Positions 47,093-55,570 of a stretch of DNA of 64,000 nt are shown piece by piece. Within the stretch, counting starts at the first letter, position 1. Each line of letters starts with the position of its first letter. A program made the translations under genes and the position numbers. This stretch comes from Methylobacterium haplocladii (GTDB taxonomy: Bacteria > Pseudomonadota > Alphaproteobacteria > Rhizobiales > Beijerinckiaceae). The stretch is taken from contig NZ_BJZT01000020.1 of NCBI RefSeq assembly GCF_007992175.1, forward strand, positions 31,648 to 95,647, given 5' to 3'. The notes beneath the pieces are model-generated. The model saw only the letters and a list, made by a program, of their open reading frames with translations, did no database searches and was not told the origin of the DNA.

Positions 47093-48490
47093 TCACACGA
47101 TCCCGGTCGCGTAATACACGCCGATCACGAAGAACACCGCCAGCGTCTTGATCACCGTGATGGCGAAAATGTCGCCGTAGGATTGCCGGTGGGTCAGGCC
47201 GGTGACCGCGAGCAGCGTGATGACGGCGCCGTTATGCGGTAGCGTGTCCATGCCGCCGCTCGCCATGGAGGCGACGCGGTGCATGACCTCCAGCGGGATG
47301 CCCGAGGCGTTCGCCGCCTGCACGAAGCGTTCGCCGAGTGCCGCCAGGGCGATCGACAGGCCGCCGGAGGCCGAGCCGGTGACGCCGGCGAGCACGTTGA
47401 CCGTGACCGCCTCGTTCACCAGCGGGTTCGGGATCGTCGAGAGCGCATCCGAGATCACCTTGAAGCCCGGTAGTGCCGCGATGACGGCGCCGAAGCCGTA
47501 TTCGGTCGCGGTGTTCATCCCGGCGAGCAGCGAGCCGGCTACCGCCGCCTTCGAGCCCGCGACGAAGCGATCCGCGAGGTTGCGAAAGCCGAGCAGCACG
47601 GTGGCGAGAATGCCGAGGATCAGCGCGCCTTCCACGGCCCAGATCGCCGCCACCGTCTTCACCTGGACCGTGACCGGATGCGCCATCATCTCCGGGTTGA
47701 GCGCGGCGGAGGCCTCTGCGCCGTAGGACCCTGTGATCCAGGATAGGAGCAGCTTGTTGCCCACGCCGACGATGACCAGCGGCAGCAGCGCGACGGCCGG
47801 ATGGATCGCGGTCTTGTCTTCGCTCGCCACCGGCTCCTCGGCATGATCCGCGCCGTAGCCCTCGCCCGCCGCGGCCGCCCGGCGCCTGCGGAATTCCAGC
47901 CAGCTCACACCGAGGGCGAAGACGAAGACCGCGCCGATGATGCCGAGCCACGGCGCGGAGTAGGAGTCCGTCTTGAAGAAGCTCGTCGGGATGATGTTCT
48001 GGATCTGCGGCGTGCCCGGCAGCGTGTCCATGGTGAAGGTGAAGGCGCCGAGCGCGATGGTGCCGGGGATCAGGCGCTTCGGGATGTCGCTCCGGCGAAA
48101 CAGTTCAGCGGCGAAGGGATAGACCGCGAACACCGCCACGAAGAGCGAGACGCCGCCATAGGTCAGGATCGCGCCAACGAGGACGATCGCCGCGACCGCC
48201 CTGCCCTGTCCGAGCAGCCCCGTCACCGCGCCGACGATGGAGCGGGCGAAGCCGGAAATCTCGATCAGTTTCCCGAACACCGCGCCGAGCAGGAACAGCG
48301 GGAAATACAGCTTCAGGAAGCCGACCATCTTCTCCATGAACAGGCCGGTGAAGATCGTGGGCACCGCCGAGGGGTCGGTGACCAGCACGGCGCCCATCGC
48401 GGCGACCGGCGCGAACAGGATGACGGAGAACCCGCGATAGGCCACCGCCATCAGGAAGAAGAGCGCGGCGAGGCAGACCACGAAGCTCAT
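47093..48490 (-). CDS. GntP-family permease
   Basis: 465 residues from the ATG at 48490, with GGAGG seven bases upstream. About 12 hydrophobic segments are seen. VGAILTYGGVSLFVAVFAVY, FTMDTLPGTPQIQNIIPTSF and NVLAGVTGSASGGLSIALAA are typical of the GntP gluconate/H+ symporter family; the last stretch SMASGGMDTLPHNGAVITLL is a conserved C-terminal loop. The hydrophilic middle loop (about 45 residues, EFRRRRAAAAGEGYGADHAE) is longer than usual. The exact acid transported cannot be told. Confidence 0.88.
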   Translation of the reverse strand: MSFVVCLAALFFLMAVAYRGFSVILFAPVAAMGAVLVTDPSAVPTIFTGLFMEKMVGFLKLYFPLFLLGAVFGKLIEISGFARSIVGAVTGLLGQGRAVAAIVLVGAILTYGGVSLFVAVFAVYPFAAELFRRSDIPKRLIPGTIALGAFTFTMDTLPGTPQIQNIIPTSFFKTDSYSAPWLGIIGAVFVFALGVSWLEFRRRRAAAAGEGYGADHAEEPVASEDKTAIHPAVALLPLVIVGVGNKLLLSWITGSYGAEASAALNPEMMAHPVTVQVKTVAAIWAVEGALILGILATVLLGFRNLADRFVAGSKAAVAGSLLAGMNTATEYGFGAVIAALPGFKVISDALSTIPNPLVNEAVTVNVLAGVTGSASGGLSIALAALGERFVQAANASGIPLEVMHRVASMASGGMDTLPHNGAVITLLAVTGLTHRQSYGDIFAITVIKTLAVFFVIGVYYATGIV

Positions 48491-48573
48491 CGGCACGCCT
48501 CCCCCGGCTGTTTCGGATCAAGCTGTCGAGCTTGCCGAGGCCGCGAGTCAAGGCGGGAGCGCTCGCGCCGCTG

Positions 48574-49116
48574 TCAGAGCCGGCGATGCATCACGAGCGC
48601 ATCGACGAGCCCGAGGCCCGGATGCCGGAAGGCCTGCGGCAGCCGGCCGACCTCTTCGAAGCCGAGGGAGCGCCACAGGGCGATGGCGCGGGTGTTGCTC
48701 GCTACGACGAAGTTGAACTGCATCGCCGTAAAGCCGGCCTCTCGCGCCACCACGAAGGAGCGCTCCGCCAACGCGCGGGCGATGCCGCGGCCGGCGGCCT
48801 CGGGATGTGTAGCGTAGCCGGCATTGGCGACGTGAACTCCGCCGCCGAGCTGGTTCGCGCGGATGTAGCAGGTGCCGAGCACGATGCCTCCGGCCTCCGC
48901 CACCAGGACCCGATGGGTTGGGGCCATCCAGTAGGCGAGGATCGCGTCGCCGCTCCAGTCGCCCGGCAGAGCGTAGGTGTCGCCGGCCCGGACGATCGGT
49001 TCGAGAATCGCGAGGATCGCGGCGCGATCGGTATCGGTCGCCGGGCGGATGGTGATGGAATCAGCGATCGTCACTGCACAGGAGCCCGTATCTCTACCGT
49101 CGACGTCGATCGACAT
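48574..49116 (-). CDS. GNAT-family N-acetyltransferase
   Basis: 180 residues from the ATG at 49116; a GTG at 49074 would start at the conserved part VTIADSITIRPATDTDRAAI. Acetyl-CoA binding is in GYATHPEAAGRGIARALAER, the Q/R-x-x-G-x-G/A loop, followed by MQFNFVVASNTRAIALWRSL and GFEEVGRLPQAFRHPGLG. This is the common GNAT fold, closest to phosphinothricin/amino-acid acetyltransferase types. The substrate is unknown. It lies downstream of the B12 operon but is separated by a type B repeat. Confidence 0.82.
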   Translation of the reverse strand: MSIDVDGRDTGSCAVTIADSITIRPATDTDRAAILAILEPIVRAGDTYALPGDWSGDAILAYWMAPTHRVLVAEAGGIVLGTCYIRANQLGGGVHVANAGYATHPEAAGRGIARALAERSFVVAREAGFTAMQFNFVVASNTRAIALWRSLGFEEVGRLPQAFRHPGLGLVDALVMHRRL

Positions 49117-49132
49117 CGGATCACGACGACCC

Positions 49133-49382
49133 TGGCATACACCACGATCCTCATGCTGAGGTGCCCGCACAGCGGGCCTCGAAGCACGGCCATGGCTCAT
49201 CCAAGTCGCAGCAACGCGGGCCGATACATCACTCCCCCGGTGTATCGCGAACACTGGTCGCCAAGCCGCGACGACCTCGGCTCGGACACGGCTGACGACG
49301 GCGCAAACATCTGCGGCACCGTCAGCCCTGCTTCGAGGCTCGCTGCGCGAGCGCCTCAGCATGAAAATCGTGGGGTATGGCA
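49133..49382. repeat. Palindromic repeat element, type B, with about 60-base inverted ends
   Basis: The left arm at 49133-49192 reads CCACGATCCTCATGCTGAGG, then TGCCCGCACAGCGGGCCTCG and AAGCACGGC. The reverse complement of 49321-49382 reads CCACGATTTTCATGCTGAGG, then CGCTCGCGCAGCGAGCCTCG and AAGCAGGGC. Arms are nearly the same over about 60 bases with 128 bases between. No transposase frame is inside, so this is a non-autonomous, MITE-like or REP-like element. It fills most of the gap between the GNAT gene and the B12 operon. Confidence 0.8.
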
Positions 49383-49407
49383 GAGCCGTCGTGCTTGGAA
49401 ACCGTTC

Positions 49408-50382
49408 TCAACTCGCATCCGGCTCCTCGTCATCCGCCGCGATCTCCATCGCCTCGCCGCGCCGGTAGCGCGCCTGGTTCTCGGCGACGCGCCGGGCGGC
49501 CTGGAGGTGACGGCCGGGGCCGATGTCGTCGGGGTTTCCGCCCTCCGCGACATGGCGCTTGGCGGCCACGAGCTCCGGGTCGCCCCAGCGGTCGAGCAGC
49601 GCCTGGAAGGCGTCGACGCGCTCCTGACGGAACGGGATGCGCTGGCCCAGCGCGTCCTTGTAGGGGTGAGCCGGGTAGATCGCGGCGAAGGGCACGAAGC
49701 CGTCCGGGATCGGCGTGGTGGCGGCATGCGTCCGACCGCCCTTCAGCAGCTTCGGCATGACGTGCGTGTGCGGCCCCTCGGGGCTCTTGCCGTCGGCGGG
49801 CGGGATCGGCTGAAACACCTCGACGCGGCCGGCGCGGCCGACGAAGACGCGGTTGGGGCTGAGTTCGACGAGGCGCGGGCCGATCGGGCTGGCGTGGTCG
49901 AACACCGGCTTGCCGGTTCCGGCGCGGAGGCACGCGATCACCTCCGGGTCGGCCGAGCGCACGCAGGCGTCGACCGCGAGGAGGTCGAGGCCGAGATCGA
50001 ACAGGATCGCGTCGCGGTCCTCGTCGCGGGCGGCGTCCTTGTCGGGGCCGAGTTCGGTGACGACCGTCCGCCGCGTCATGGCGCAGGCGGCCTCCGGCAG
50101 GCAGAGCGCGATCGCGTGGTTCCAGCCCGAGTTGATCGCGGTCTCGTAGGCGACCGGGCGCAGGCCGGGGATCGGCGTGACGGCGACGGCGCCGCGCGAG
50201 GTGTAGGCGCCGAGGCGTCCATCGGTGAGTTCGGTGGTCTGCTCGCCCGGGTCACGCATGAACTCGGCGATGGCGCCGAAGCTGCCGACGCTCCAGGCGG
50301 TGTCCGGATCGGCGAGACTCTGGCGGAGAAGCGCTTCGACGGCGCGGACATCATCCATTTCGGCAGCGGTGGCGATCGTCAT
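49408..50382 (-). CDS. Protein of unknown function in the B12 uptake operon
   Basis: 324 residues; its ATG overlaps the btuD stop (ATGA), so it belongs to the B12 unit. The N-terminal part has VRAVEALLRQSLADPDTAWS and GAIAEFMRDPGEQTTE, the middle LPEAACAMTRRTVVTELGPD and DAILFDLGLDLLAVDACVRS, and the C-terminal half VFQPIPPADGKSPEGPHTHV, PKLLKGGRTHAATTPIPDGF and VPFAAIYPAHPYKD. His-Thr-His and other histidines (GPHTHVMP, GGRTHAAT) could bind a metal or cobalt. No family function is known to me. It is a good candidate for a new cobalamin-linked protein. Confidence 0.85.
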   Translation of the reverse strand: MTIATAAEMDDVRAVEALLRQSLADPDTAWSVGSFGAIAEFMRDPGEQTTELTDGRLGAYTSRGAVAVTPIPGLRPVAYETAINSGWNHAIALCLPEAACAMTRRTVVTELGPDKDAARDEDRDAILFDLGLDLLAVDACVRSADPEVIACLRAGTGKPVFDHASPIGPRLVELSPNRVFVGRAGRVEVFQPIPPADGKSPEGPHTHVMPKLLKGGRTHAATTPIPDGFVPFAAIYPAHPYKDALGQRIPFRQERVDAFQALLDRWGDPELVAAKRHVAEGGNPDDIGPGRHLQAARRVAENQARYRRGEAMEIAADDEEPDAS

Positions 50383-51179
50383 GGGCGTGTCTCTCCCAAT
50401 GTTCTTTGCGAGCGGGCCCAGGGTAGGATGTATGCGCCGCCATCCGCATGGGTTCCGCGCTGGGCACTGACGCCGAACACGGCGTGCAGCAGGCTATCGT
50501 CGAGGGCCGCGGTCGGCTGCGCGTCGGCGACGATGCGGCCTTCGCTCAGGACGACGAGCCGGTCGCAGTAGCGGGCTGCGAGCGTCAGGTCGTGCAGCAC
50601 GGCGATCACCCCGGCGCCGTCGCGGCTGACCCGGCGCAGCAGCGCCATGGCGTCGAGCTGGTGGGCGGGGTCGAGGGCGGTGATCGGCTCGTCGGCAAGC
50701 AGCATCTCGGATTCGACCGCCAGCGCCCGGGCGAGCAGCACGCGCATGCGCTCGCCGGAGGCCAGAGTCGGTTCGGTCCGGTCCGCGAGGTGGGTCGTAT
50801 CGGTCAGATCCATGGCCCGGGCGATGGCGGCCCGGTCGACTGCGTCCTCGGCGGCGAAGGCGCGGTGGTGCGGCAGGCGGCCGAGCGCGACGATCTCGCG
50901 CACCCGCATCGGCCAGCCGATGCCCGCGCCCTGGAAGAAGGCCGCGACCCGCCGCGCACGCTCGTCGCGGCTGACGCTCCCGAGCGGTCTGCCGTCGAGG
51001 GTGACACGGCCGGCCGAGGGCGCGATGAGGCCCGCGAGCAGGCGCAGCAGCGTGGTCTTGCCGGCGCCGTTCGGCCCGACGAGGCCGACGAACTCGCCGG
51101 CCCCGACGCCGAGCGTCACTGCGTCGAGGATTGTGCGGGTGCCGACGCAGAAGACGGCCTGTTCCACCGCGAGGCGCAT
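50379..51179 (-). CDS. btuD: Cobalamin ABC transporter ATP-binding protein
   Basis: 266 residues. Walker A is GLVGPNGAGKTTLLRLLAGL, the signature is LASGERMRVLLARALAVES and Walker B is MLLADEPITALDPAHQLD, with the switch histidine in VIAVLHDLTLAARYCD. This is the FecE/BtuD class that serves iron siderophore and B12 permeases. It overlaps btuC by one base upstream and the unknown gene downstream. Its place under a cobalamin riboswitch supports B12 as the substrate. Confidence 0.93.
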   Translation of the reverse strand: MRLAVEQAVFCVGTRTILDAVTLGVGAGEFVGLVGPNGAGKTTLLRLLAGLIAPSAGRVTLDGRPLGSVSRDERARRVAAFFQGAGIGWPMRVREIVALGRLPHHRAFAAEDAVDRAAIARAMDLTDTTHLADRTEPTLASGERMRVLLARALAVESEMLLADEPITALDPAHQLDAMALLRRVSRDGAGVIAVLHDLTLAARYCDRLVVLSEGRIVADAQPTAALDDSLLHAVFGVSAQRGTHADGGAYILPWARSQRTLGETRP

Positions 51180-52204
51180 CAGCCCCGCCCTCGGTGGTGG
51201 AACAGCAGCCCGATCAGGAACGGCGCGCCGACGAGCGCCGTGACGACGCCGAGCTTCAGTTCGGGCCGCGTCGGCAGCAGCCGCACCAGGATGTCGGCGC
51301 CGAGCACCAGCGCCGCGCCGGCGAGCCCGCTGGGGAGCAGGCTCGCCGAGGGCCGCGCTCCGACGAGCGGGCGCACGAGATGTGGCACCACCAAGCCGAC
51401 GAAGCCGATCGCGCCGCTCACCGCGACGCCGCTGCCCACAGCCAGCGCCGCCCCGGTGACGATCCGCAGCCGGACCGAGACGAGATCGAAGCCGAGGCTC
51501 GCGGCCGTATCCTCGCCGAGCGACAGCGCATCGAGCGCCCGTCCGGTGGAGAGCATCATTACCCAGCCGAGCGCCATCAGCGGCAGGCAGAGCCAGACAT
51601 GGTCCATGCTGCGGTCAGCCAGCGAACCCATCAGCCAGAACACGATCTCAAGCGCCGCGTAGGGATTCGGCGCGAGGTTGAGCACGAGGGCCGTCAGCGC
51701 TCCGGCGAGGCTCGACAGGCCGACGCCGGCGAGGATCAGGCCGAGGGTGCCGGTGCCGCGCGCCGCCAGTAGGTTGATTGCCAACGCCGCCCCGGCCGCG
51801 CCGGCGATACCGCCGAGCGGAAGGGCGAGGCTCAGCGATCCGGCGAGGCCGCCATAGAACACGGCCACCGCCCCGAGGGCTGCGGCCGAAGAGATGCCGA
51901 GGATGCCGGGATCGGCGAGCGGATTGCGGAGGTAGCCCTGCATCACCGCACCGGTCAGCCCGAGGCTGCAGCCGACGAGGGCGCCCAGCAGCGCGCGCGG
52001 GATGCGCAACTCCCACAGCACCAGGGCCGGAAGGGTGGCGCGGCCGGCGAGCCAGTCGCCGAAGGCAGCGGGGACATCGAAGGCGGCGTAGCCGATGGCG
52101 ATGGAGGCAGTGGTCAGGGCGGCGACGACGAGGACGAGGGTCGGGACGAGCCAGCGGTTGGGGCGGGTTTGGCGGGCCAGCGTGGGGGAAAGCGGGGCAT
52201 TCAT
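51179..52204 (-). CDS. btuC: Cobalamin ABC transporter permease (FecCD family)
   Basis: 341 residues, about ten membrane segments. ELRIPRALLGALVGCSLGLT, then AVMQGYLRNPLADPGILGIS and PHLVRPLVGARPSASLLPSG are signature stretches of FecCD/BtuC permeases; the loop GDDTAASLGFDL type helix-turn (LGEDTAASLGFDLVSVRLR) contacts the ATPase. The stop overlaps the btuD start by one base (TGATG type), and the start overlaps the btuF stop. Together with BtuF and BtuD it imports B12 across the inner membrane. Confidence 0.93.
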   Translation of the reverse strand: MNAPLSPTLARQTRPNRWLVPTLVLVVAALTTASIAIGYAAFDVPAAFGDWLAGRATLPALVLWELRIPRALLGALVGCSLGLTGAVMQGYLRNPLADPGILGISSAAALGAVAVFYGGLAGSLSLALPLGGIAGAAGAALAINLLAARGTGTLGLILAGVGLSSLAGALTALVLNLAPNPYAALEIVFWLMGSLADRSMDHVWLCLPLMALGWVMMLSTGRALDALSLGEDTAASLGFDLVSVRLRIVTGAALAVGSGVAVSGAIGFVGLVVPHLVRPLVGARPSASLLPSGLAGAALVLGADILVRLLPTRPELKLGVVTALVGAPFLIGLLFHHRGRG

Positions 52205-53283
52205 CAGGGACCGCCTTTGGTCGCAGCGGTAGAGCGCGTGCCCCCTCTCCCCGCACGCGGGGAGAGGGCTTTGCCGACCTCGTCGTCGGCAAAGCGAGGC
52301 GGCAGCCGAAGGTGAGGGGGTGGTGCCGGCAGTGCCTCATCCTGTGAGGCCCCCTCACCTTCGCCCTTTGGGCTTGCCGCGCCGACGACGAGGTCGTCGC
52401 GGCCCTCTCCCCGCATGCGGGGAGAGGGGGAACCCGCGGGATGGCCTCTGGCCGCCGCCGCCAACCGCTCCACCACCTCCGCCACCTGCGGCCCGGGGCA
52501 ACTCCAGAGCCGGTTCGGGATCGATACGGTCCGTCCCTCTCTGCGGAAAGCGCCGAGCACCGGGTGGTGCAGCACCGTATCGGCGAGGGACGGCGTGCGG
52601 TTCTCGCCTTCGTCGAGGACGATCAGGTCGGCATCGGCGAAAGCCGCCGCTTCGAGGGGGATCTGGCCCGAGCGGTCGCGGCCGATCTCGGCGGCGACGT
52701 TGACGAGGCCGGCGGCGCGGATGACGGCGTCGCCGAGGCTGCCGGGCGCCACCGTGAAGGCGTTGGGGCGCATCACCAGCCCGCGGAGCGCCGTCCCCCC
52801 GCGCGATGCCGCCGCCGCCAGCCGCGCGTCGAGTTCCGCGATCATCGCCCCGCCGCGCTCGGGATACCCGACAGCGGTGGCGACGTCGCGGATCTGCGCG
52901 CGCACGCCTTCGAAATCCGACGGCACGCCGAGTTCGAGCAGCGGAAAGCCGATCCGCTTCAGGAGGCCCACGGTGGTGCGCGTCGTGAATGCGCCCGCGA
53001 CGACGAGGTCGGGCTTCAGCGCGACGATCTCCTCGGAGAGCCCGCGCGTCAGCGGAACGCCCGCGGCCTCGGCCGCCACCGTCGAGCCGCGCGGATCGCG
53101 GGCAAACCACGTCACCGCCGCGATCTGCTCGCGGTCGGCGAGCCGCAGCACGAGTTCGTCCGCGCAGAGGTTCATCGAGACGATCCGTGCCGGGCGCACC
53201 GGTGTGGACTCGTCCGCCGCGACCGTGCCGGCGGCGAGGCACGCCGCCATGACGATCGTGAAAAGGCGTTTCGGGGTCCGCAT
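52204..53283 (-). CDS. btuF: Cobalamin-binding periplasmic protein, with repeat-derived C-terminus
   Basis: 359 residues. Residues 1-23 are a signal peptide (LFTIVMAACLAAGTVAAD). The class III binding protein fold shows RIVSMNLCADELVLRLADRE, then LKPDLVVAGAFTTRTTVGLL, GEGNRTPSL-type loop DEGENRTPSLADTVLHHPVL and IPNRLWSCPGPQVAEVVERL. After residue 280 the chain becomes a repeat-derived tail (SPRMRGEGRDDLVVGAASP ... ADDEVGKALSPRAGRG) that replaces any native C-terminus. It brings B12 to BtuC. The tail may be disordered in the periplasm. Confidence 0.9.
   Translation of the reverse strand: MRTPKRLFTIVMAACLAAGTVAADESTPVRPARIVSMNLCADELVLRLADREQIAAVTWFARDPRGSTVAAEAAGVPLTRGLSEEIVALKPDLVVAGAFTTRTTVGLLKRIGFPLLELGVPSDFEGVRAQIRDVATAVGYPERGGAMIAELDARLAAAASRGGTALRGLVMRPNAFTVAPGSLGDAVIRAAGLVNVAAEIGRDRSGQIPLEAAAFADADLIVLDEGENRTPSLADTVLHHPVLGAFRREGRTVSIPNRLWSCPGPQVAEVVERLAAAARGHPAGSPSPRMRGEGRDDLVVGAASPKGEGEGASQDEALPAPPPHLRLPPRFADDEVGKALSPRAGRGGTRSTAATKGGP
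52241..52430. repeat. Palindromic repeat element, type A, at the 3' end of btuF
   Basis: An element of about 190 bases with hairpin ends CCTCTCCCCGCACGCGGGGA at the left and CTCTCCCCGCATGCGGGGAG at the right. The inner parts match the copy at 36757-36941 over most of their length and in the same orientation. It supplies the last 70 or so codons of btuF and the stop codon region, read in the same frame as the priA copy. Confidence 0.87.
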
Positions 53284-53288
53284 GGCGC

Positions 53289-55271
53289 TCAGAACGTACT
53301 CACACGCACGCCGCCATACACCGCGAGGCCCGGTCCGAGGAAACCCGTGGGGTTCTCGTAGCGCCGGTCGAACAGGTTATCGACGCGACCGAACACGCTG
53401 ACGGTTTCGTTCACGTCGTAGTTCACCGCGAGATTCACGATCGTGAAGCCGGGGTTCTTGAGACGCGTCACCGAAAAATCGCGGTTGCCGTCGACGAAAT
53501 GGCCGAGCACGATCACCGTGCCGCTGACGGTGAGCCCCGGCAGCGGGGTCCAGAGGGCGGTGGCACTGCCCTTGTGGCGCGGCCGGCGCAGCAGCTCCTG
53601 ATTGGTGATCTCGTTCTTGGTGACGGTGTTCGTGTAGTCGACGCGGCCCGAGAGCGTGTCGGTGAACCGGACCGAGACGAAGGCCTCGGCGCCGTAGGAT
53701 TCAGCCTTTCCGACGTTCTCGTTGGAGGTAAACGTCGCATTCGCAGCGATGAGGTTGGTGAAGTCGTTCCGATAGTAGGTCACGCCGGCCAGCACGCGGT
53801 CGCCGAACGGCTGCTCGATGCCAGCGTCGTAGCCGAGGCTCTCCTCGGGCTTCAGGTTCGAATTGGCGAAGAAGTTGAAGGCCGGAAAGCTCTGGGACAG
53901 CTGGCTCAGCGTCGGGGCCTTGAAGCCGGTGCCGACGCTGCCCTTCAGCCGGGTCTCGCTGAACGGCAGGACGTAGCTCGGCGCGACCCGAAACGTAGTG
54001 GCCGGGCCGAAGGCGTCGTTCTCATCGTGGCGCAGGTTCGCGACGAAGGAGGCGCGGTCGAACGGCGTCAGCTGCGCTTCGCCGTAGCCGGCGGTATTGC
54101 CGTTGCGGGCCTTCAGGCTGCCGGAGCCGAACGGGTTCAGGTCGATGGTCGAAAGGCTCTCCTCGTCGCGCTGGGCGCCGAACAGCAGGAGGTTGCCCGG
54201 CGACAGCAGATAGTCGCCGCGATACTCGTAGCGCGTGCGTTCGCCGAGGCCGGTGGTCGGGATCGGGTTCAGCGGGTCGTAGACGTTGGTGGCCTGGCGA
54301 TTGAACAGGTTCGAATAGTTGATCGCGAAGATGTTGTGGAAGCCGGCGATCGGCGTCCATTCGGCCTCGTTCCGGGAAAAGACCTGCTGCACGTCCGCCT
54401 CGCCGCGGAAGGCGCCGAGCGTCACCGGGAAGGTGCCGTAATCGTCGCCCGTGAGCAGGAGTCGCGAATTGATGAAGCGCGTCACGGAGTTCACCCGGAA
54501 CGTGTCCGTGAACTGGTAGCCGAGCTTCGCCGAGACGGTCTCGTTGTCGTAGTAGTTCGGACGGATCGGCAGCCCGGCAGCGATGAGGTTCCTCGGCGTC
54601 ACCGGCGTCGCGGCGGCGCGCAGGTGCTGGACCGACACCGAGTAGTCGAAACCGTCCTGCGCCCCGCTGATGCGGCCGCTCTGGTTGAAGGTGCCGAACG
54701 AGCCGCCCTCGACGCGGGTCGTGATCCGCGTCGGACCCGCCCCGCGCTTCGTCGTGAACGAGACCACGCCGCCGATGGCATCCGAGCCGTAGAGACCGCT
54801 CTGAGGGCCGCGCAGCACCTCGATCCGCGAGAAGTCCTCGGTGAGGAGCTGGCCGAAATCAAAGGAGCCGTTGCCGTTCGACGGGTCGGTGGCGTCGATG
54901 CCGTCGATCAGCACCTTGGTGTGGTTGGAATTCGCGCCGCGGATGAAGACCGAGGTCTGCCCACCCGGGCCGCCGGTCTGGACCACGTTGAGGCCGGGCA
55001 CCTGCTGCAGGGCGTCCGGCACGGTGCGGCGCTGCTGCGCCTCCAGCGTCTCGGCGGTGAGGACCGTGACGCTCGATCCGGTCCGGGCGAGCGGGGTCGG
55101 CACGCCGGTGGCGCTGACGGAGATCTCGTCGAGGCTGGTCGCTGCGTCGGGCGCGGTTCCGGCAAAGGGTGCGGCAGTCTGCTGGGCAAAGGCCGGTGCG
55201 ACGGCGAGGAGCGTGAACGCCACGCACGGCGGGAGCGCGCGCCGGAGCGCGGCGGGATAGGGATGGGACAC
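53289..55271 (-). CDS. btuB: TonB-dependent B12 receptor BtuB
   Basis: 660 residues from a GTG at 55271. Signal peptide at 1-29 (CVAFTLLAVAPAFAQQ). The plug has LDEISVSATGVPTPLARTGS, a TonB-box-like start, then VPDALQQVPGLNVVQTGGPG, VFIRGANSNHTKVLIDGIDA and EVLRGPQSGLYGSDAIGGVV. The 22-strand barrel ends in the last strand GGVRVSTF. Length and the DGIDA/NSNHT loops fit BtuB more than siderophore receptors, and a cobalamin riboswitch lies upstream. It is the first gene of the B12 operon. Confidence 0.93.
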   Translation of the reverse strand: MSHPYPAALRRALPPCVAFTLLAVAPAFAQQTAAPFAGTAPDAATSLDEISVSATGVPTPLARTGSSVTVLTAETLEAQQRRTVPDALQQVPGLNVVQTGGPGGQTSVFIRGANSNHTKVLIDGIDATDPSNGNGSFDFGQLLTEDFSRIEVLRGPQSGLYGSDAIGGVVSFTTKRGAGPTRITTRVEGGSFGTFNQSGRISGAQDGFDYSVSVQHLRAAATPVTPRNLIAAGLPIRPNYYDNETVSAKLGYQFTDTFRVNSVTRFINSRLLLTGDDYGTFPVTLGAFRGEADVQQVFSRNEAEWTPIAGFHNIFAINYSNLFNRQATNVYDPLNPIPTTGLGERTRYEYRGDYLLSPGNLLLFGAQRDEESLSTIDLNPFGSGSLKARNGNTAGYGEAQLTPFDRASFVANLRHDENDAFGPATTFRVAPSYVLPFSETRLKGSVGTGFKAPTLSQLSQSFPAFNFFANSNLKPEESLGYDAGIEQPFGDRVLAGVTYYRNDFTNLIAANATFTSNENVGKAESYGAEAFVSVRFTDTLSGRVDYTNTVTKNEITNQELLRRPRHKGSATALWTPLPGLTVSGTVIVLGHFVDGNRDFSVTRLKNPGFTIVNLAVNYDVNETVSVFGRVDNLFDRRYENPTGFLGPGLAVYGGVRVSTF

Positions 55272-55397
55272 GGGAAACGAGCCTCGGGCAACGTCAGTGG
55301 CACGTCACCGCGAACGAGGTCGTTTCACGCGCAGTCGAGCGCGTGTCCGGACACCCGCCGGAGCACCCCGCCCGACGCGTTTCGCGTGTGACCACGA

Positions 55398-55570
55398 CTG
55401 ACGGCAGGTCTCCTGGCTCGCGGGTCGCTGCCTTCCAACCGTCTTCCCGGGCGAGGAACCCAGTGACATCGGTGGCGGAAGGCTCGCCGCTTACAGTTGC
55501 GGGGGCAGCCGCGGCATCGGGACAAGTCCCTCACCGCGTTCCCTTTTGATCCCCGAGGGGAACCGTCGGG
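55398..55570 (-). promoter_or_regulatory. Cobalamin (AdoCbl) riboswitch upstream of btuB
   Basis: On the minus strand, AAAAGGGAACGCGGTGAGG begins the element, followed by CGCGGCTGCCCCCGCAACTG and TAAGCGG (the conserved core), then GTCACTGGGTTCC and GGGAAG, and finally the B12 box CGAGCCAGGAGACCTGCC at 55403-55420. These are the hallmark parts in the right order. It ends about 125 bases before the btuB start. In this class B12 binding usually lowers expression; an anti-ribosome-site or terminator helix could sit between, but I could not see a terminator. Confidence 0.93.

Noticed and set aside
53499..55391. A 630-codon plus-strand frame opposite btuB
   Set aside because: Antisense to a complete TonB receptor and running into the riboswitch; composition is of mirror type.
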